From: an uncultured bacterium
Lineage (GTDB): Bacteria > Armatimonadota > UBA5829
Length of the DNA stretch: 64,000 bases
Direction: 5' to 3'
NCBI GenBank assembly: GCA_938074205.1
Contig: CALJES010000002.1
Span: forward strand, 1 to 64,000
Positions 15,052 to 24,778 of the stretch are shown in pieces (position 1 is the stretch's first letter; each line of letters starts with the position of its first letter). A program made the translations under genes and the position numbers. The notes under the pieces are model-generated. The model saw only the letters and a program-made list of their open reading frames with translations. It did not search any database and was not told where the DNA came from.

Positions 15052-17514
15052 TCACTTAGCTTCCCACGGGGCAATGTAGCGATACGGAGTCTCCTTGCGA
15101 AAATCAGGCCACAGGGAGCCGATCCCATCGGCTCCATATGCTTCTATACACCACATAAGACCTTCAGGGTCCACATCAACCTCGCCGATCCACATAGATC
15201 CTATCTTTGTCATCGGTAGGAGCGTCCAGTCTCCCTTGTCCGATGGGAAGGGCTTTATCTTAAGAAACGCCTTATCCACTTTTTCAGGGTTCTCGAAACC
15301 TACGCGCACGACGAGTCTCTTCGTTCCCGGAGCTGTGCCAAGCCCCGTCAGTTCGGATTGGCAGCTTGCCACCTCAGGTCCGTGTATGCCTACATCGATG
15401 GCAATCGGCGGCGCCTTGCCAGTTTTCCCGGACGCCTTGATTTCTGCAATTGTGTCGTCGAGAACTTTGAGATCTTGCTGCAGCTTTTCGCCTTCCTTGG
15501 ACCACGTGAATTCTTCGGTATGCATCCGCAGGGTGTCAATAAAGGGCTTGTAATGCGCTTCTGCGGTCTTCGCCAGGTTGTTCCAGGCGGCGGCTGCAGA
15601 CTTGAGCTCAATTCTGATTGGAAGTTCGAGAGAAACGTCGGATGTGGCTCTCATGAGCGCATACACACAGGATGCGAAGAGCTTATGTGAGTAGTAGTCA
15701 CCCAAGTAACTGAGTGCCAGTAGTTCAGTTGTCAGGTCGTTGAACTCTGGGCTCGGATTGCGCACCTTTTTTCGAGCCTGCTCTAAGTATTCTCTCGTTC
15801 GCCTAGCTTCTTCAGCAAGATAGCTTGCCATCCGCAGAGGTGTAGCTCTGGCTGTGGAACCGCCGGTTACAAGGAGGTCGGCATATTCTTTTGGCGACAT
15901 CACATTTTGCATATCGAATGGTTGTCCCTCCGACCAAGCCTTTACATCTCCTCCCCACTCCAGTTCAGGAGCGTGGTGGCGGTGATCCGGACCTAGCGAG
16001 TATGCGGTGTAAGCATCTGGAACGATCATACTAGCCCATTTCATCGCGTTATAGAGATCGCGTGCGACCTCTCGGCCGAAGCGCTTCTCAAACATCCGAA
16101 TCCAGATGTCGTCACGCTTAGCAGTTGACGGGTCGTACGCCGTGCGTCCCCAAACCGCATACCAGAACCAGTCGCGTTCATACTGCCATTTGTACCATCT
16201 GTTTGGCGAGTCGTCTCGGTGTCGAAAGTCGTACTTCGGGTAGTACGCGTCGATAGGTTCGGTACATAAACCAATCGCGCCTGCAAGCAAACTCGCGGTG
16301 TTTGCCCGCGCTGCAAGCTCCGGATTGCCCCATGGGAAGACGCGGTGGGTACCGTTTGCTCGGAGTTGGTAAATGATTCTGTATGCACGTGGATAACTGT
16401 AATAGTTCTGGTATGAATAGTCGCGCCAATTCTTCATCCGGCCGCCTGCAACTATATAAGGCGGGCCGAATTGCTCGCCGTTGTACTTGATTTCTATGAA
16501 GAACCTGTTGGGAAACTGCCTACCGATCAGTAGTATCTGGTCTTTCTTTGCTCCCCAAGTTCTGGTATAAAGAGCTATTTTTCTTCCTGCTTGAGCAATT
16601 GCTGGTACGTAGCTTTCAAGATAGAAGTCTTCCCTTTGCCCTGACTCACCTATTCGAAACCCGATCATATCGAGACCTGGACACAGCTCGATCATTTTCC
16701 GGACTACTTCCCGCGTATACGCGGCGAGATTCTCCGATGTAGCTTCCGAGGTCGGCTTACGCAAGCCAGGTCCATCCCATCCCGCCGAGTAGCTCATGAT
16801 CGCAAAGTTGATACCACGCGCTTTCGCCATTCGGATGACCTTGTTGAGCATTGCTAGATTGCGCTTGGCAACCTGCGGTTCAACCCCAACGTCTGGGAAT
16901 TTATCTGAGGTGATAAAGTAGGGGTAGATATTAGGAAACCGCGTGGTTTTGATGTCATACATCCCGTGTAGGTCAATCCAATTAATTCGCGCACGAGCTA
17001 GCTGGTCAAGGTAGCCCTTCCAGAAATCTTCCTGAAGAAACCACCACGTGTTGTCGTCCTCTTTGTAAGGTAGCGTCAGAAACGGATTCACAGCTCTGAA
17101 AGGCACTACAGGCGATTGCGCTATAGGCTTGCGGATGTCGAGCGCTATTCTTCCATAAATATCCACCATTTCTGCAAGCTCCAAGCAACCGTACATTGCG
17201 CCTACCTGGTCCCTACCTACGATGGCTATCTCTTTACCGATTCGCGCGATGGCGAAAGACTCGGGCTTGCTGGACAGCGCTTTCAGAGCTTGCCGGGCAG
17301 CTGGGGTAGATGCCTGTCCGGCAGTTAACACACGAATAACCACGTCAGCCTGAATCTTATTTATTGCAGTTTTGAGGTCGTTGAGTCCGAACTCAATTGG
17401 TGTGTTAACGTAAATTTTCGGCAGGATAAGCTTAGGTGTCGCCGGAAAACAGACTTCGCAGTAAGCTGCAAGTAACGCGAGGCTGAGAATAAGACAAGAC
17501 TTTGTTCGGGACAT
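15052..17514 (-). CDS. Large secreted glycoside hydrolase-like protein
   Basis: An 820-residue protein from ATG 17514 (GAGGAGG ten bases upstream) with a signal peptide (SCLILSLALLAAYCEVCFPA). Residues 30-130 resemble the GH20/GH67-type N-terminal domain (ADVVIRVLTAG, IAIVGRDQVGAMYGCLELAEMV). A TIM barrel follows: WKGYLDQLARARINWIDLHGMYD, RGINFAIMSYSAGW, GLDMIGFRIGESGQ, AGRKIALYTRTWG, then a helical domain. It resembles alpha-glucuronidase/hexosaminidase-like proteins but I cannot name the substrate. A related secreted gene and an oxidoreductase lie next to it. Confidence 0.7.
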   Translation of the reverse strand: MSRTKSCLILSLALLAAYCEVCFPATPKLILPKIYVNTPIEFGLNDLKTAINKIQADVVIRVLTAGQASTPAARQALKALSSKPESFAIARIGKEIAIVGRDQVGAMYGCLELAEMVDIYGRIALDIRKPIAQSPVVPFRAVNPFLTLPYKEDDNTWWFLQEDFWKGYLDQLARARINWIDLHGMYDIKTTRFPNIYPYFITSDKFPDVGVEPQVAKRNLAMLNKVIRMAKARGINFAIMSYSAGWDGPGLRKPTSEATSENLAAYTREVVRKMIELCPGLDMIGFRIGESGQREDFYLESYVPAIAQAGRKIALYTRTWGAKKDQILLIGRQFPNRFFIEIKYNGEQFGPPYIVAGGRMKNWRDYSYQNYYSYPRAYRIIYQLRANGTHRVFPWGNPELAARANTASLLAGAIGLCTEPIDAYYPKYDFRHRDDSPNRWYKWQYERDWFWYAVWGRTAYDPSTAKRDDIWIRMFEKRFGREVARDLYNAMKWASMIVPDAYTAYSLGPDHRHHAPELEWGGDVKAWSEGQPFDMQNVMSPKEYADLLVTGGSTARATPLRMASYLAEEARRTREYLEQARKKVRNPSPEFNDLTTELLALSYLGDYYSHKLFASCVYALMRATSDVSLELPIRIELKSAAAAWNNLAKTAEAHYKPFIDTLRMHTEEFTWSKEGEKLQQDLKVLDDTIAEIKASGKTGKAPPIAIDVGIHGPEVASCQSELTGLGTAPGTKRLVVRVGFENPEKVDKAFLKIKPFPSDKGDWTLLPMTKIGSMWIGEVDVDPEGLMWCIEAYGADGIGSLWPDFRKETPYRYIAPWEAK

Positions 17515-17656
17515 AAGGCAGTATCCTCCTCGACACACGATATTTATGTTGGAGCCATAGCGTCAAGCGACCGTTACCGCGTTGCTTGCCCACATATGGT
17601 TTTCTAGATCTGCTGCATAACTCCTCCAGCCATTAGTTGGCGGAAAAGGTGTTTCG

Positions 17657-17684
17657 TTGACAGGTCTAGCCGGCGTGTGATAAA
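17657..17684 (+). promoter_or_regulatory. Promoter of the hpf-fba-pfkB operon
   Basis: Perfect TTGACA (17657-17662), 16-base spacer, GATAAA (17679-17684) preceded by TGT, an extended -10. It leads directly into the hpf gene about 45 bases downstream. Confidence 0.65.
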
Positions 17685-17730
17685 CTCTTCTGGCTCCACG
17701 AAACAGCACGCGAAAGGAGTACACATTTTT

Positions 17731-18297
17731 ATGCTGATAAACGTTAAGGGCAGAAATCTGGAAGTCACTGATGCCCTTAAGAACTATGTAGACAAGAAGC
17801 TCCAAAAGCTAGAAAAATACTTCCGCAACATAAAAGAGGCAACGGTCACTCTGAGTGTGGTTCGCGGCAACCACGTGGTAGAAGTTCAGATAGAGGGAGA
17901 CGGTGTTATCCTACGTGGCGAGGAGCGTCGCGGGACCGATATGTATGGGTCCATCGACCAAGTGGTTGAAAAACTCGAAACGCGAGTCAAAAGGTTCAAG
18001 GAAAAGCTTTACGGCAAGACCACGGAGGAAGGTCCCAAGGAAAAAGAGGCCTTAAAAGAGCGCACGTTGGTCCAGGCGGAGGGAGAAGCAGCGGAGAACC
18101 CTGAAGAGGCGGAGGAGATGCCGAAGATCGTTCGTATAAAGCGTTTCCCAATAAAGCCAATGACGCCGGAAGAAGCGACTCAGCAAATGGAGCTTCTTCA
18201 CCACAGTTTCTTTGTGTTCCTAAATTCCGAAACGCAAGACGTAAACGTTGTTTATAAACGGGAAGACGGAAACTACGGATTGATAGAGCCAGCGTAA
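17731..18297 (+). CDS. hpf: Ribosome hibernation promoting factor, long form
   Basis: A 188-residue protein. The N-terminal S30AE domain (MLINVKGRNLEVTDALKNYV, VTLSVVRGNHVVEVQI) is joined by a charged linker to the C-terminal dimerisation domain (KIVRIKRFPIKPMTPEEATQQMELLHHSFFVFLNSET). Long HPF dimerises 70S ribosomes into 100S particles in stationary phase. ATG 17731 follows GAAAGGAGT; an upstream in-frame extension lacks a ribosome site. It is first in a short operon with an aldolase and sugar kinase. Confidence 0.96.
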   Translation: MLINVKGRNLEVTDALKNYVDKKLQKLEKYFRNIKEATVTLSVVRGNHVVEVQIEGDGVILRGEERRGTDMYGSIDQVVEKLETRVKRFKEKLYGKTTEEGPKEKEALKERTLVQAEGEAAENPEEAEEMPKIVRIKRFPIKPMTPEEATQQMELLHHSFFVFLNSETQDVNVVYKREDGNYGLIEPA

Positions 18298-18305
18298 AGG
18301 AGTAG

Positions 18306-19262
<957 letters not shown>

Positions 19263-19279
19263 AAAGCGACGGTGTTTAC

Positions 19280-19318
19280 AATGCGTTCCGCGTATTAGCT
19301 GTGCGCGGAACGCATTTT
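19280..19318 (+). terminator. 13-bp hairpin between fba and the PfkB kinase gene
   Basis: AATGCGTTCCGCG (19280-19292), 11-base loop, CGCGGAACGCATT (19304-19316), then TT. The stem is perfect; the T run is short, so termination may be partial and the kinase gene may still be read from the hpf promoter. Confidence 0.65.
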
Positions 19319-19360
19319 CCATAAATCGCCACTTTTCGTGCCTTTGCAGGAAGTTTCTAG

Positions 19361-20308
19361 ATGATAACCACTGTTACCCTCAACCCTGCTGTTGACAAGA
19401 CTGTCTACGTTAACAAGCTTACACCTCACGACACAAACCGCATCTTAAGAGTCGAAACTGATGCTGGTGGCAAGGGCATCAACTGTGCGCGAATGCTAAA
19501 ACGCCTGGGCGCAGAGACAGCCGCGGTAGCGTTTCTTGGTGGAGCGACGGGTGATTTCGTCGAAGCGGTCCTTGCGAAAGAAGGAGTGCCCTTGCACAGG
19601 ATCGATATATTACGGCCTACTCGGAGTTGTATAGCCATCGAAGAAGAACAGACCGAGGAACCGCCTACGACACTCAACGAGAAGGGCGGACCCATCGAAC
19701 ATTCTGAGCTAGTTGCCATATTCGAGAAGACTAAAGAACTTGCGCGTCTGAGCACATACGTAGTTTTTGGCGGAAGCGTGCCCTTGGGGGTTAACGACGA
19801 AGTCTATAACGCGCTTGTGCAAATTGTCTCCAACGCCAAAGCCAAGTCAGTACTCGATACTGATGGTGCAGCTTTGGCGGAAGGTATCAAGGCTGAGCCT
19901 TTCATGATTAAGCCTAACCTCGAGGAGGCTGAGCGGCTACTCAATATCACGTGTCGATCGAAAGCTGATGTTGCGCGCGCAGCGCTGAAACTCGCCGATA
20001 TGGGTATAGAGCTGGTTGTCATATCTCTCGGTAGGCAAGGAGCGGTAGCTTGCTATCAAGGCACGATTTACGACGCTGTGCCGCCCGACGTACAAGAAAA
20101 AAGCACCATAGGGTCCGGGGATTCTATGATTGCCGGCATGTTGTTCGCGTTGGAACGTGATATGGGCGTGGAGGAGGCACTGAGGGTCGGTTGTGCCGCA
20201 GGTGCAGCAACCGCTATGAGCAGTGGCGCGGATATTGGTAGCCGAGAGGATGTGGATAGGCTGATTTCAGCTGTCAGGGTCAAGAGGATGGAACCAAGTA
20301 GAGAGTAA
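19361..20308 (+). CDS. 1-phosphofructokinase family sugar kinase (PfkB)
   Basis: A 315-residue PfkB-fold kinase. Start MITTVTLNPAVDKTVYV, substrate motif AGGKGINCARMLKRLG, and the ATP/anion-hole motif STIGSGDSMIAGML with the catalytic Asp. This subgroup includes FruK (fructose-1-P) and tagatose-6-phosphate kinase. Following a class II aldolase, it most likely makes a hexose-1,6-bisphosphate. A hairpin separates the two genes. Confidence 0.9.
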   Translation: MITTVTLNPAVDKTVYVNKLTPHDTNRILRVETDAGGKGINCARMLKRLGAETAAVAFLGGATGDFVEAVLAKEGVPLHRIDILRPTRSCIAIEEEQTEEPPTTLNEKGGPIEHSELVAIFEKTKELARLSTYVVFGGSVPLGVNDEVYNALVQIVSNAKAKSVLDTDGAALAEGIKAEPFMIKPNLEEAERLLNITCRSKADVARAALKLADMGIELVVISLGRQGAVACYQGTIYDAVPPDVQEKSTIGSGDSMIAGMLFALERDMGVEEALRVGCAAGAATAMSSGADIGSREDVDRLISAVRVKRMEPSRE

Positions 20309-20432
20309 AATAAGAAAGCTGAATTGTCGTGCCGTTCACTGACGGTTGTGAACTTAGGGATGTGGATGTACCAATTGACAGGGCTCTAGCAAGGGGGTAA
20401 AGTAGTATTGAGGTAGGAATGCCTCCAGAGAG

Positions 20433-20765
20433 GTGGCTGACAGATTGAAGCTGCAGGAATTCAGAAAACTTGTAAAGGCCGAGTTCGGCGAAGGGTTGGA
20501 GCACGCAACTCCGGCCAACGTGCGCGAGTTCGTGGACCGCATCGAAAATGAGATTTTCCAATCCAAATTTTCACACCGAATTGTGCTCAGTGAAGAGTGC
20601 ACTTCCTACGAAGAGGTTATAAAGGACTTTTTTGCCAGAATGCTAGAGCTCCCGCCCGAGGAAGCTATGGCCGCACTCTGGACTCTGGCTCTCGACCTAG
20701 CCTTCGCCACAATAGAATCCCAATACTCCGATCGATTTGCTTCGCTTTTTCAGGATATCGAATAG
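20433..20765 (+). CDS. Small protein of unknown function
   Basis: A 110-residue acidic, mostly helical protein starting at GTG 20433 with a nearby CCAGAGAG. I recognise no family. It has no signal peptide or membrane segment. Visible blocks: VREFVDRIENEIFQ, SEECTSYEEVIKDFFARML and a C-terminal TLALDLAFATIESQYSDRFASLFQDIE. Codon use is like its neighbours and it fills the gap between the kinase and GH127 genes, so it is probably real; function cannot be given. Confidence 0.55.
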   Translation: MADRLKLQEFRKLVKAEFGEGLEHATPANVREFVDRIENEIFQSKFSHRIVLSEECTSYEEVIKDFFARMLELPPEEAMAALWTLALDLAFATIESQYSDRFASLFQDIE

Positions 20766-20925
20766 TTAGAACCTGTATTCGACGGTTCATTATCTGCCGA
20801 ACTAACGAAGGAAAACTTCATTTCATTTTCGGCTTTTGCTTGTTGTAGTTCGCAAGCCCCCTGCATACGTGATAAAATATCCTCCGTCACCTTTCATCAA
20901 AACTATGTGTTTGAACGGAGAGACT

Positions 20926-22782
20926 ATGAACACTTTCTATCCTTCAAATCGCCCGCCACTGGCGCCGTCGGCGTTTTGTTTTCTGCCCCTCGGCAGCGTA
21001 AAACCTAGCGGGTGGCTCAGAAGACAGCTTGAGATTCAGGCGGCAGGACTCACGGGCAATCTACCAAAGTTCTGGGATTCGCTGGGTCAAAATAGCGGCT
21101 GGCTCGGCGGGGACGGCGAGAGCTGGGAACGTGGTCCCTACTATATGGACGGCCTAGTTCCGCTTGCCTACCTTCTTGAGGACAAGGATCTGATAGCCGA
21201 AGCTCAAAAGTGGATCGGCTGGACTCTTAGTAGCCAAGATGAATTTGGTCACATAGGTCCAAAGTCCCTTACTGATTGGTGGCCTTGTGGGGTCGTGCTC
21301 AAAGCTCTTACACAGTATTATGAAGCAACTGCCGATCCTCGGGTAATACCTCTGATGGAACGATTTTTCGTTTACATGCTGCGCGAGCTTCCGCACAACC
21401 ACTTGCGCTCCTGGGCGATAATGCGCTGGGCAGACACAGCTCTGTCGATTATATGGCTCTACAACCGCAACGGTGATCCCATGCTTCTTCACCTGGCGCG
21501 TATGATTGCCGAGCAAGGATACAATTGGACACATCACTTTCAGGAGTTCGGTTACACTCAGAAACAAGCATTTAGATTTCCTTTGAGCACTCACGTGGTG
21601 AACAACGCGATGGCCGTTAAGACTCCGGCGGTTGCTTACGTTCTCACAGGATGGGAAGAACATCGCTTAGGATCGCAGCGTGCGATTGATATGCTTGACA
21701 CCTACCACGGGACGGTAGTAGGCACTTTTACAGGCGACGAGCACTATGCTGGCAAAGATCCATCCCAGGGAACTGAGCTTTGCGCGGTAGTTGAGTATAT
21801 GTTTTCGCTGGAAAACTTAATCCAAATTCTCGGAGATCCGTCATTTGGTGATCGTCTGGAAAAGATAGCGTACAACGCACTTCCCGCAACATTCACTGGG
21901 GATATGTGGGCGCATCAATATGATCAGCAGGTGAACCAAGTCCTGTGCACAGTTGCAAAACGAAATTGGACGAACAATGGTGATTGGTCTAACATTTTTG
22001 GCTTGGAACCCAATTATGGATGCTGCACAGCTAATATGCATCAGGGTTGGCCGAAGTTTGCCGCAAACCTTTGGATGGCCACGCACGACAACGGATTGGC
22101 GGCTGTAGCTTATGCTCCGTGTACGGTGGACGCACGTGTAGGCGATGGTAAACAAATTCGGCTTGATGTTGAAACGGACTACCCATTTGACGAGAGGATT
22201 CGCATCGTTATCTCTACAAGGGAAGAAGTCGAGTTTCCGATAATGTTGCGCATTCCAGCCTGGGCTGAAGAAGCCGCCGTAAATGGACATCATGCGCAGC
22301 CAGGAACTTTCTTCAGAGTTCACAGGAAGTGGAGCGATGGTGATTCAATAGAGCTTCACTTTCCCATGCGGATAGAGACAGAGCGGGGTTACCACGACTC
22401 CGTGGCGATAAAGCGCGGTCCTCTGGTGTACTCGCTTCGTATAGGGGAGCGTTGGGAAAAGATAGCGGGCGAGGAACCACACGCCGACTATGCCGTATAT
22501 CCAACTACCCCTTGGAACTACGGGTTGCAGATCGATCCCCTTAGTCCACAGGCAGATGTTGTGAAGAAGGGCATCGGCGAAGTGATCTTCGATTCGCTTA
22601 GTGCTCCGATTGAGATTCGAGTTAAGGGTCGCAAAGTTCCGGAATGGCAGCTCGAACAAAACTCTGCCGGACCGCTTCCGCAGAGTCCGGTTAAATCATC
22701 TGAGCCTGTCGAGGATCTTACGCTTATTCCCTACGGCTGCGCCAAGCTGAGAGTTACTGAGTTTCCGCTGATCGGAGAGTAG
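20926..22782 (+). CDS. GH127 family beta-L-arabinofuranosidase-like protein
   Basis: A 618-residue protein of the GH127 (former DUF1680) type: early FLPLGSVKPSGWLRRQLEIQ, MDGLVPLAYLLEDK, an (alpha/alpha)6 barrel, then the cysteine-rich active-site motif NYGCCTANMHQGWPKF containing the likely nucleophilic Cys and zinc ligands, with TELCAVVEYMFSLE supplying Glu. GH127 enzymes remove beta-L-arabinofuranose from plant glycans. No signal peptide, so probably cytoplasmic. ATG 20926 follows GGAGAG; the frame stays open 90 bases further upstream. Confidence 0.88.
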   Translation: MNTFYPSNRPPLAPSAFCFLPLGSVKPSGWLRRQLEIQAAGLTGNLPKFWDSLGQNSGWLGGDGESWERGPYYMDGLVPLAYLLEDKDLIAEAQKWIGWTLSSQDEFGHIGPKSLTDWWPCGVVLKALTQYYEATADPRVIPLMERFFVYMLRELPHNHLRSWAIMRWADTALSIIWLYNRNGDPMLLHLARMIAEQGYNWTHHFQEFGYTQKQAFRFPLSTHVVNNAMAVKTPAVAYVLTGWEEHRLGSQRAIDMLDTYHGTVVGTFTGDEHYAGKDPSQGTELCAVVEYMFSLENLIQILGDPSFGDRLEKIAYNALPATFTGDMWAHQYDQQVNQVLCTVAKRNWTNNGDWSNIFGLEPNYGCCTANMHQGWPKFAANLWMATHDNGLAAVAYAPCTVDARVGDGKQIRLDVETDYPFDERIRIVISTREEVEFPIMLRIPAWAEEAAVNGHHAQPGTFFRVHRKWSDGDSIELHFPMRIETERGYHDSVAIKRGPLVYSLRIGERWEKIAGEEPHADYAVYPTTPWNYGLQIDPLSPQADVVKKGIGEVIFDSLSAPIEIRVKGRKVPEWQLEQNSAGPLPQSPVKSSEPVEDLTLIPYGCAKLRVTEFPLIGE

Positions 22783-22802
22783 ATAATTTTTCCAGACCCG
22801 AG

Positions 22803-22837
22803 CACCCCGACCGGCCGAAGGCCTGCCGGTCGGGGTG
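22803..22837. terminator. Perfect 13-bp GC-rich hairpin between convergent genes
   Basis: CACCCCGACCGGC (22803-22815), loop CGAAGGCCT, GCCGGTCGGGGTG (22825-22837). No T run. Placed 20 bases after the GH127 stop and before the end of the convergent minus-strand gene, so probably a bidirectional transcript end. Confidence 0.55.
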
Positions 22838-22898
22838 AGAAGTGTTGCGTACACGATTTCGGTCTGCCACATGATAAACCGCTAATCGAACTCGCCGC

Positions 22899-24545
22899 TT
22901 ACCTTAGATCGATTTTCAGCTCAACAGTGGTTTGTGGCGGCAGTGTGATTGGACTTTCGGCGTTGGGCAGAGGTTTTCCGTCTAGCGTTGCGCTAATGGC
23001 ACGTATAGACCTGCCCTGAGGTTCAACTTGCATGTTATCGGGAATGACGCGAATCTGCTCAGGCACATCTCCGCGATTATAAAACCTTACAACGCGTTGA
23101 TTCGGGCCACTAGGTAAAAACAACGCAGCCACGTTATCCGGCAGACCAGGACTTCCATCGTTCTGTATATACCTTACCTCAAACCAAGGCCTTTCGCCTT
23201 CGAGCATTCCGAAACCACCCATTGCTGAGCACATCATCGGGGCCATCACATTGTGCATTGCTACTCCATTTCGTCCTTGCCAACTGCCCCTGCATCCAAG
23301 CTCTCTGCCGTCCCAGATATAGTGCGAGTCATAGAATCTGTTTACAGCAAGGTCCATGGCGTATTCCAGATAACGCGTCTCTTGTGTCACCATAAATGCG
23401 GTGGTCAGAATCGCTGTGTTTCGATTGTCGAGTAATATCCTTCCATCCTTGTAAACTTGAACATAGACCAGCCCAGGTGTGTTTAGGAATTGCTCTGTAG
23501 ACTTGTTCATAATCACAATTGCCGGCCTATTATCACTTTCGTCTGCAAGCATCCTATCTGCTGCCTCGGTTATTCTGGAATCCAGAGACTTATCGCTTGT
23601 GACTGACCTGTACTTGGCTGCCAGTATGCTTGATATTCTCGGTAATCCTTGAGCGGGAGCAGACCAATCTTGGTCAGTGTTCAACATTTTATGCACAGCC
23701 TGTGCATAACTTTCTTTGCGCGTATAGTAGTATAGGTCGAGTAACAAGTTTCCCAGTTCGTAGTTGAACTTTGTTCTGCCGCTTAGGCGTTTGCCTATAT
23801 CTCCGTATAGAGTTTCAATCTGGCTATCGGGACACGGGAATAACGCTACTGGAAAGCCCTGCTCGGCGTCGCATTCCAGCACGATACGTGCCCATTTGTC
23901 AGCCCAATCTGTGCATACGTCAAGATACTTCTGGTCTTGGGTGACGTAGTACGCGTTGGACGCGATGACCATCACTCGAACCAGAGCTATGGTCTCAAAG
24001 TCGTAAGGCGGATAGTCGCGAACTCTAAGTGTTCCGAAAATGGAGCTTCTGAATCGGTGCTCTTGCCAATCGTACCAGGGCTCGGTTTCAGAGCACCAGT
24101 TGCCCACGTGTTCCGCGCAATCTTCCAGCGCCTGTCTGACCTTCGGAGATGGGTTTATGTGCGCGACGTGGGTTAGAAACCAAGCGTAATTCTCCGGTGC
24201 GTGAACGAAGCAAGCTTGATCGGCGGGGTATCCGTGGAAGGGTGGACGGCGACGTTGGTCCGGTGGATACTCGGCAGCGTCTCGTTCACTCAAGAAACAC
24301 GTGCAAGCTTCCACTAAAGGGCAGTCGATGAATTCGTTAACAAGAGTGTCAAGGAAATCGTAGGCTGTCCGATCGCCAGTAAGCAGGTAATAAGCAGGCC
24401 ACGTGCGTGTGAATATCCCCTCGTCGTGGCCTCCACTCCAAGGTGTGTGCTTCCATCGATCAACGCTTGCCTTTATCCACCCCCGCATTGCCTCGCGTAA
24501 TTTGAATTGCCCCTCCGCCCAACGTGGGATAGTTTCTCGCTGCAT
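22899..24545 (-). CDS. Predicted helical-barrel protein, glycosidase-like
   Basis: A 548-residue cytoplasmic protein. ATG 24545 has GAGGAA six bases upstream; the open frame extends further but without a site. Repeated patterns of a helix followed by an aromatic-rich loop (AYYLLTGDRTAYDFLDTLVNEF, AYYVTQDQKYLDVCTDWADKW, LLLDLYYYTRKESYAQAVHKM, ATTAFM-type VTQETRYLEYAMDLAVNRFYD) are typical of (alpha/alpha)-toroid glycosidases and lyases. The C-terminus (VRFYNRGDVPEQIRVI...VELKID) is a beta-sandwich. No catalytic motif is recognised. Convergent with the GH127 gene, so perhaps part of the same glycan pathway. Confidence 0.6.
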   Translation of the reverse strand: MQRETIPRWAEGQFKLREAMRGWIKASVDRWKHTPWSGGHDEGIFTRTWPAYYLLTGDRTAYDFLDTLVNEFIDCPLVEACTCFLSERDAAEYPPDQRRRPPFHGYPADQACFVHAPENYAWFLTHVAHINPSPKVRQALEDCAEHVGNWCSETEPWYDWQEHRFRSSIFGTLRVRDYPPYDFETIALVRVMVIASNAYYVTQDQKYLDVCTDWADKWARIVLECDAEQGFPVALFPCPDSQIETLYGDIGKRLSGRTKFNYELGNLLLDLYYYTRKESYAQAVHKMLNTDQDWSAPAQGLPRISSILAAKYRSVTSDKSLDSRITEAADRMLADESDNRPAIVIMNKSTEQFLNTPGLVYVQVYKDGRILLDNRNTAILTTAFMVTQETRYLEYAMDLAVNRFYDSHYIWDGRELGCRGSWQGRNGVAMHNVMAPMMCSAMGGFGMLEGERPWFEVRYIQNDGSPGLPDNVAALFLPSGPNQRVVRFYNRGDVPEQIRVIPDNMQVEPQGRSIRAISATLDGKPLPNAESPITLPPQTTVELKIDLR

Positions 24546-24685
24546 ATTGCATTCCTCACCAAGGTCTACTTCTTTAATTTGCAAGCATTGTTTCCAACAC
24601 CCAACTACACACAGTGTGCACATCGTTCCTTCTTGCAATCGGTTTTTGGAGTGGCGCTATTAGACGGTCATGCGTGGCGATGATG

Positions 24686-24701
24686 TGGTACGCTTCTTGC
24701 A
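24686..24701 (+). promoter_or_regulatory. Sigma-54 promoter of the receiver-PilZ gene
   Basis: TGGTACGCTTCTTGCA matches the sigma-54 consensus TGGCACG-N4-TTGCA at every fixed position but one (T for C in the -24 block). The invariant GG (24687-24688) and GC (24699-24700) are exactly ten bases apart. Transcription would start near 24712, about 67 bases before ATG 24779. Sigma-54 and a matching activator are encoded 8-12 kb away in this window. Confidence 0.75.
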
Positions 24702-24778
24702 ATGACCTATACCGGAAACAGTAGCTTAACACTCGCGTTCGAATATTAGTATTAGCCCATACCAGGAGGCTGTAAGTA

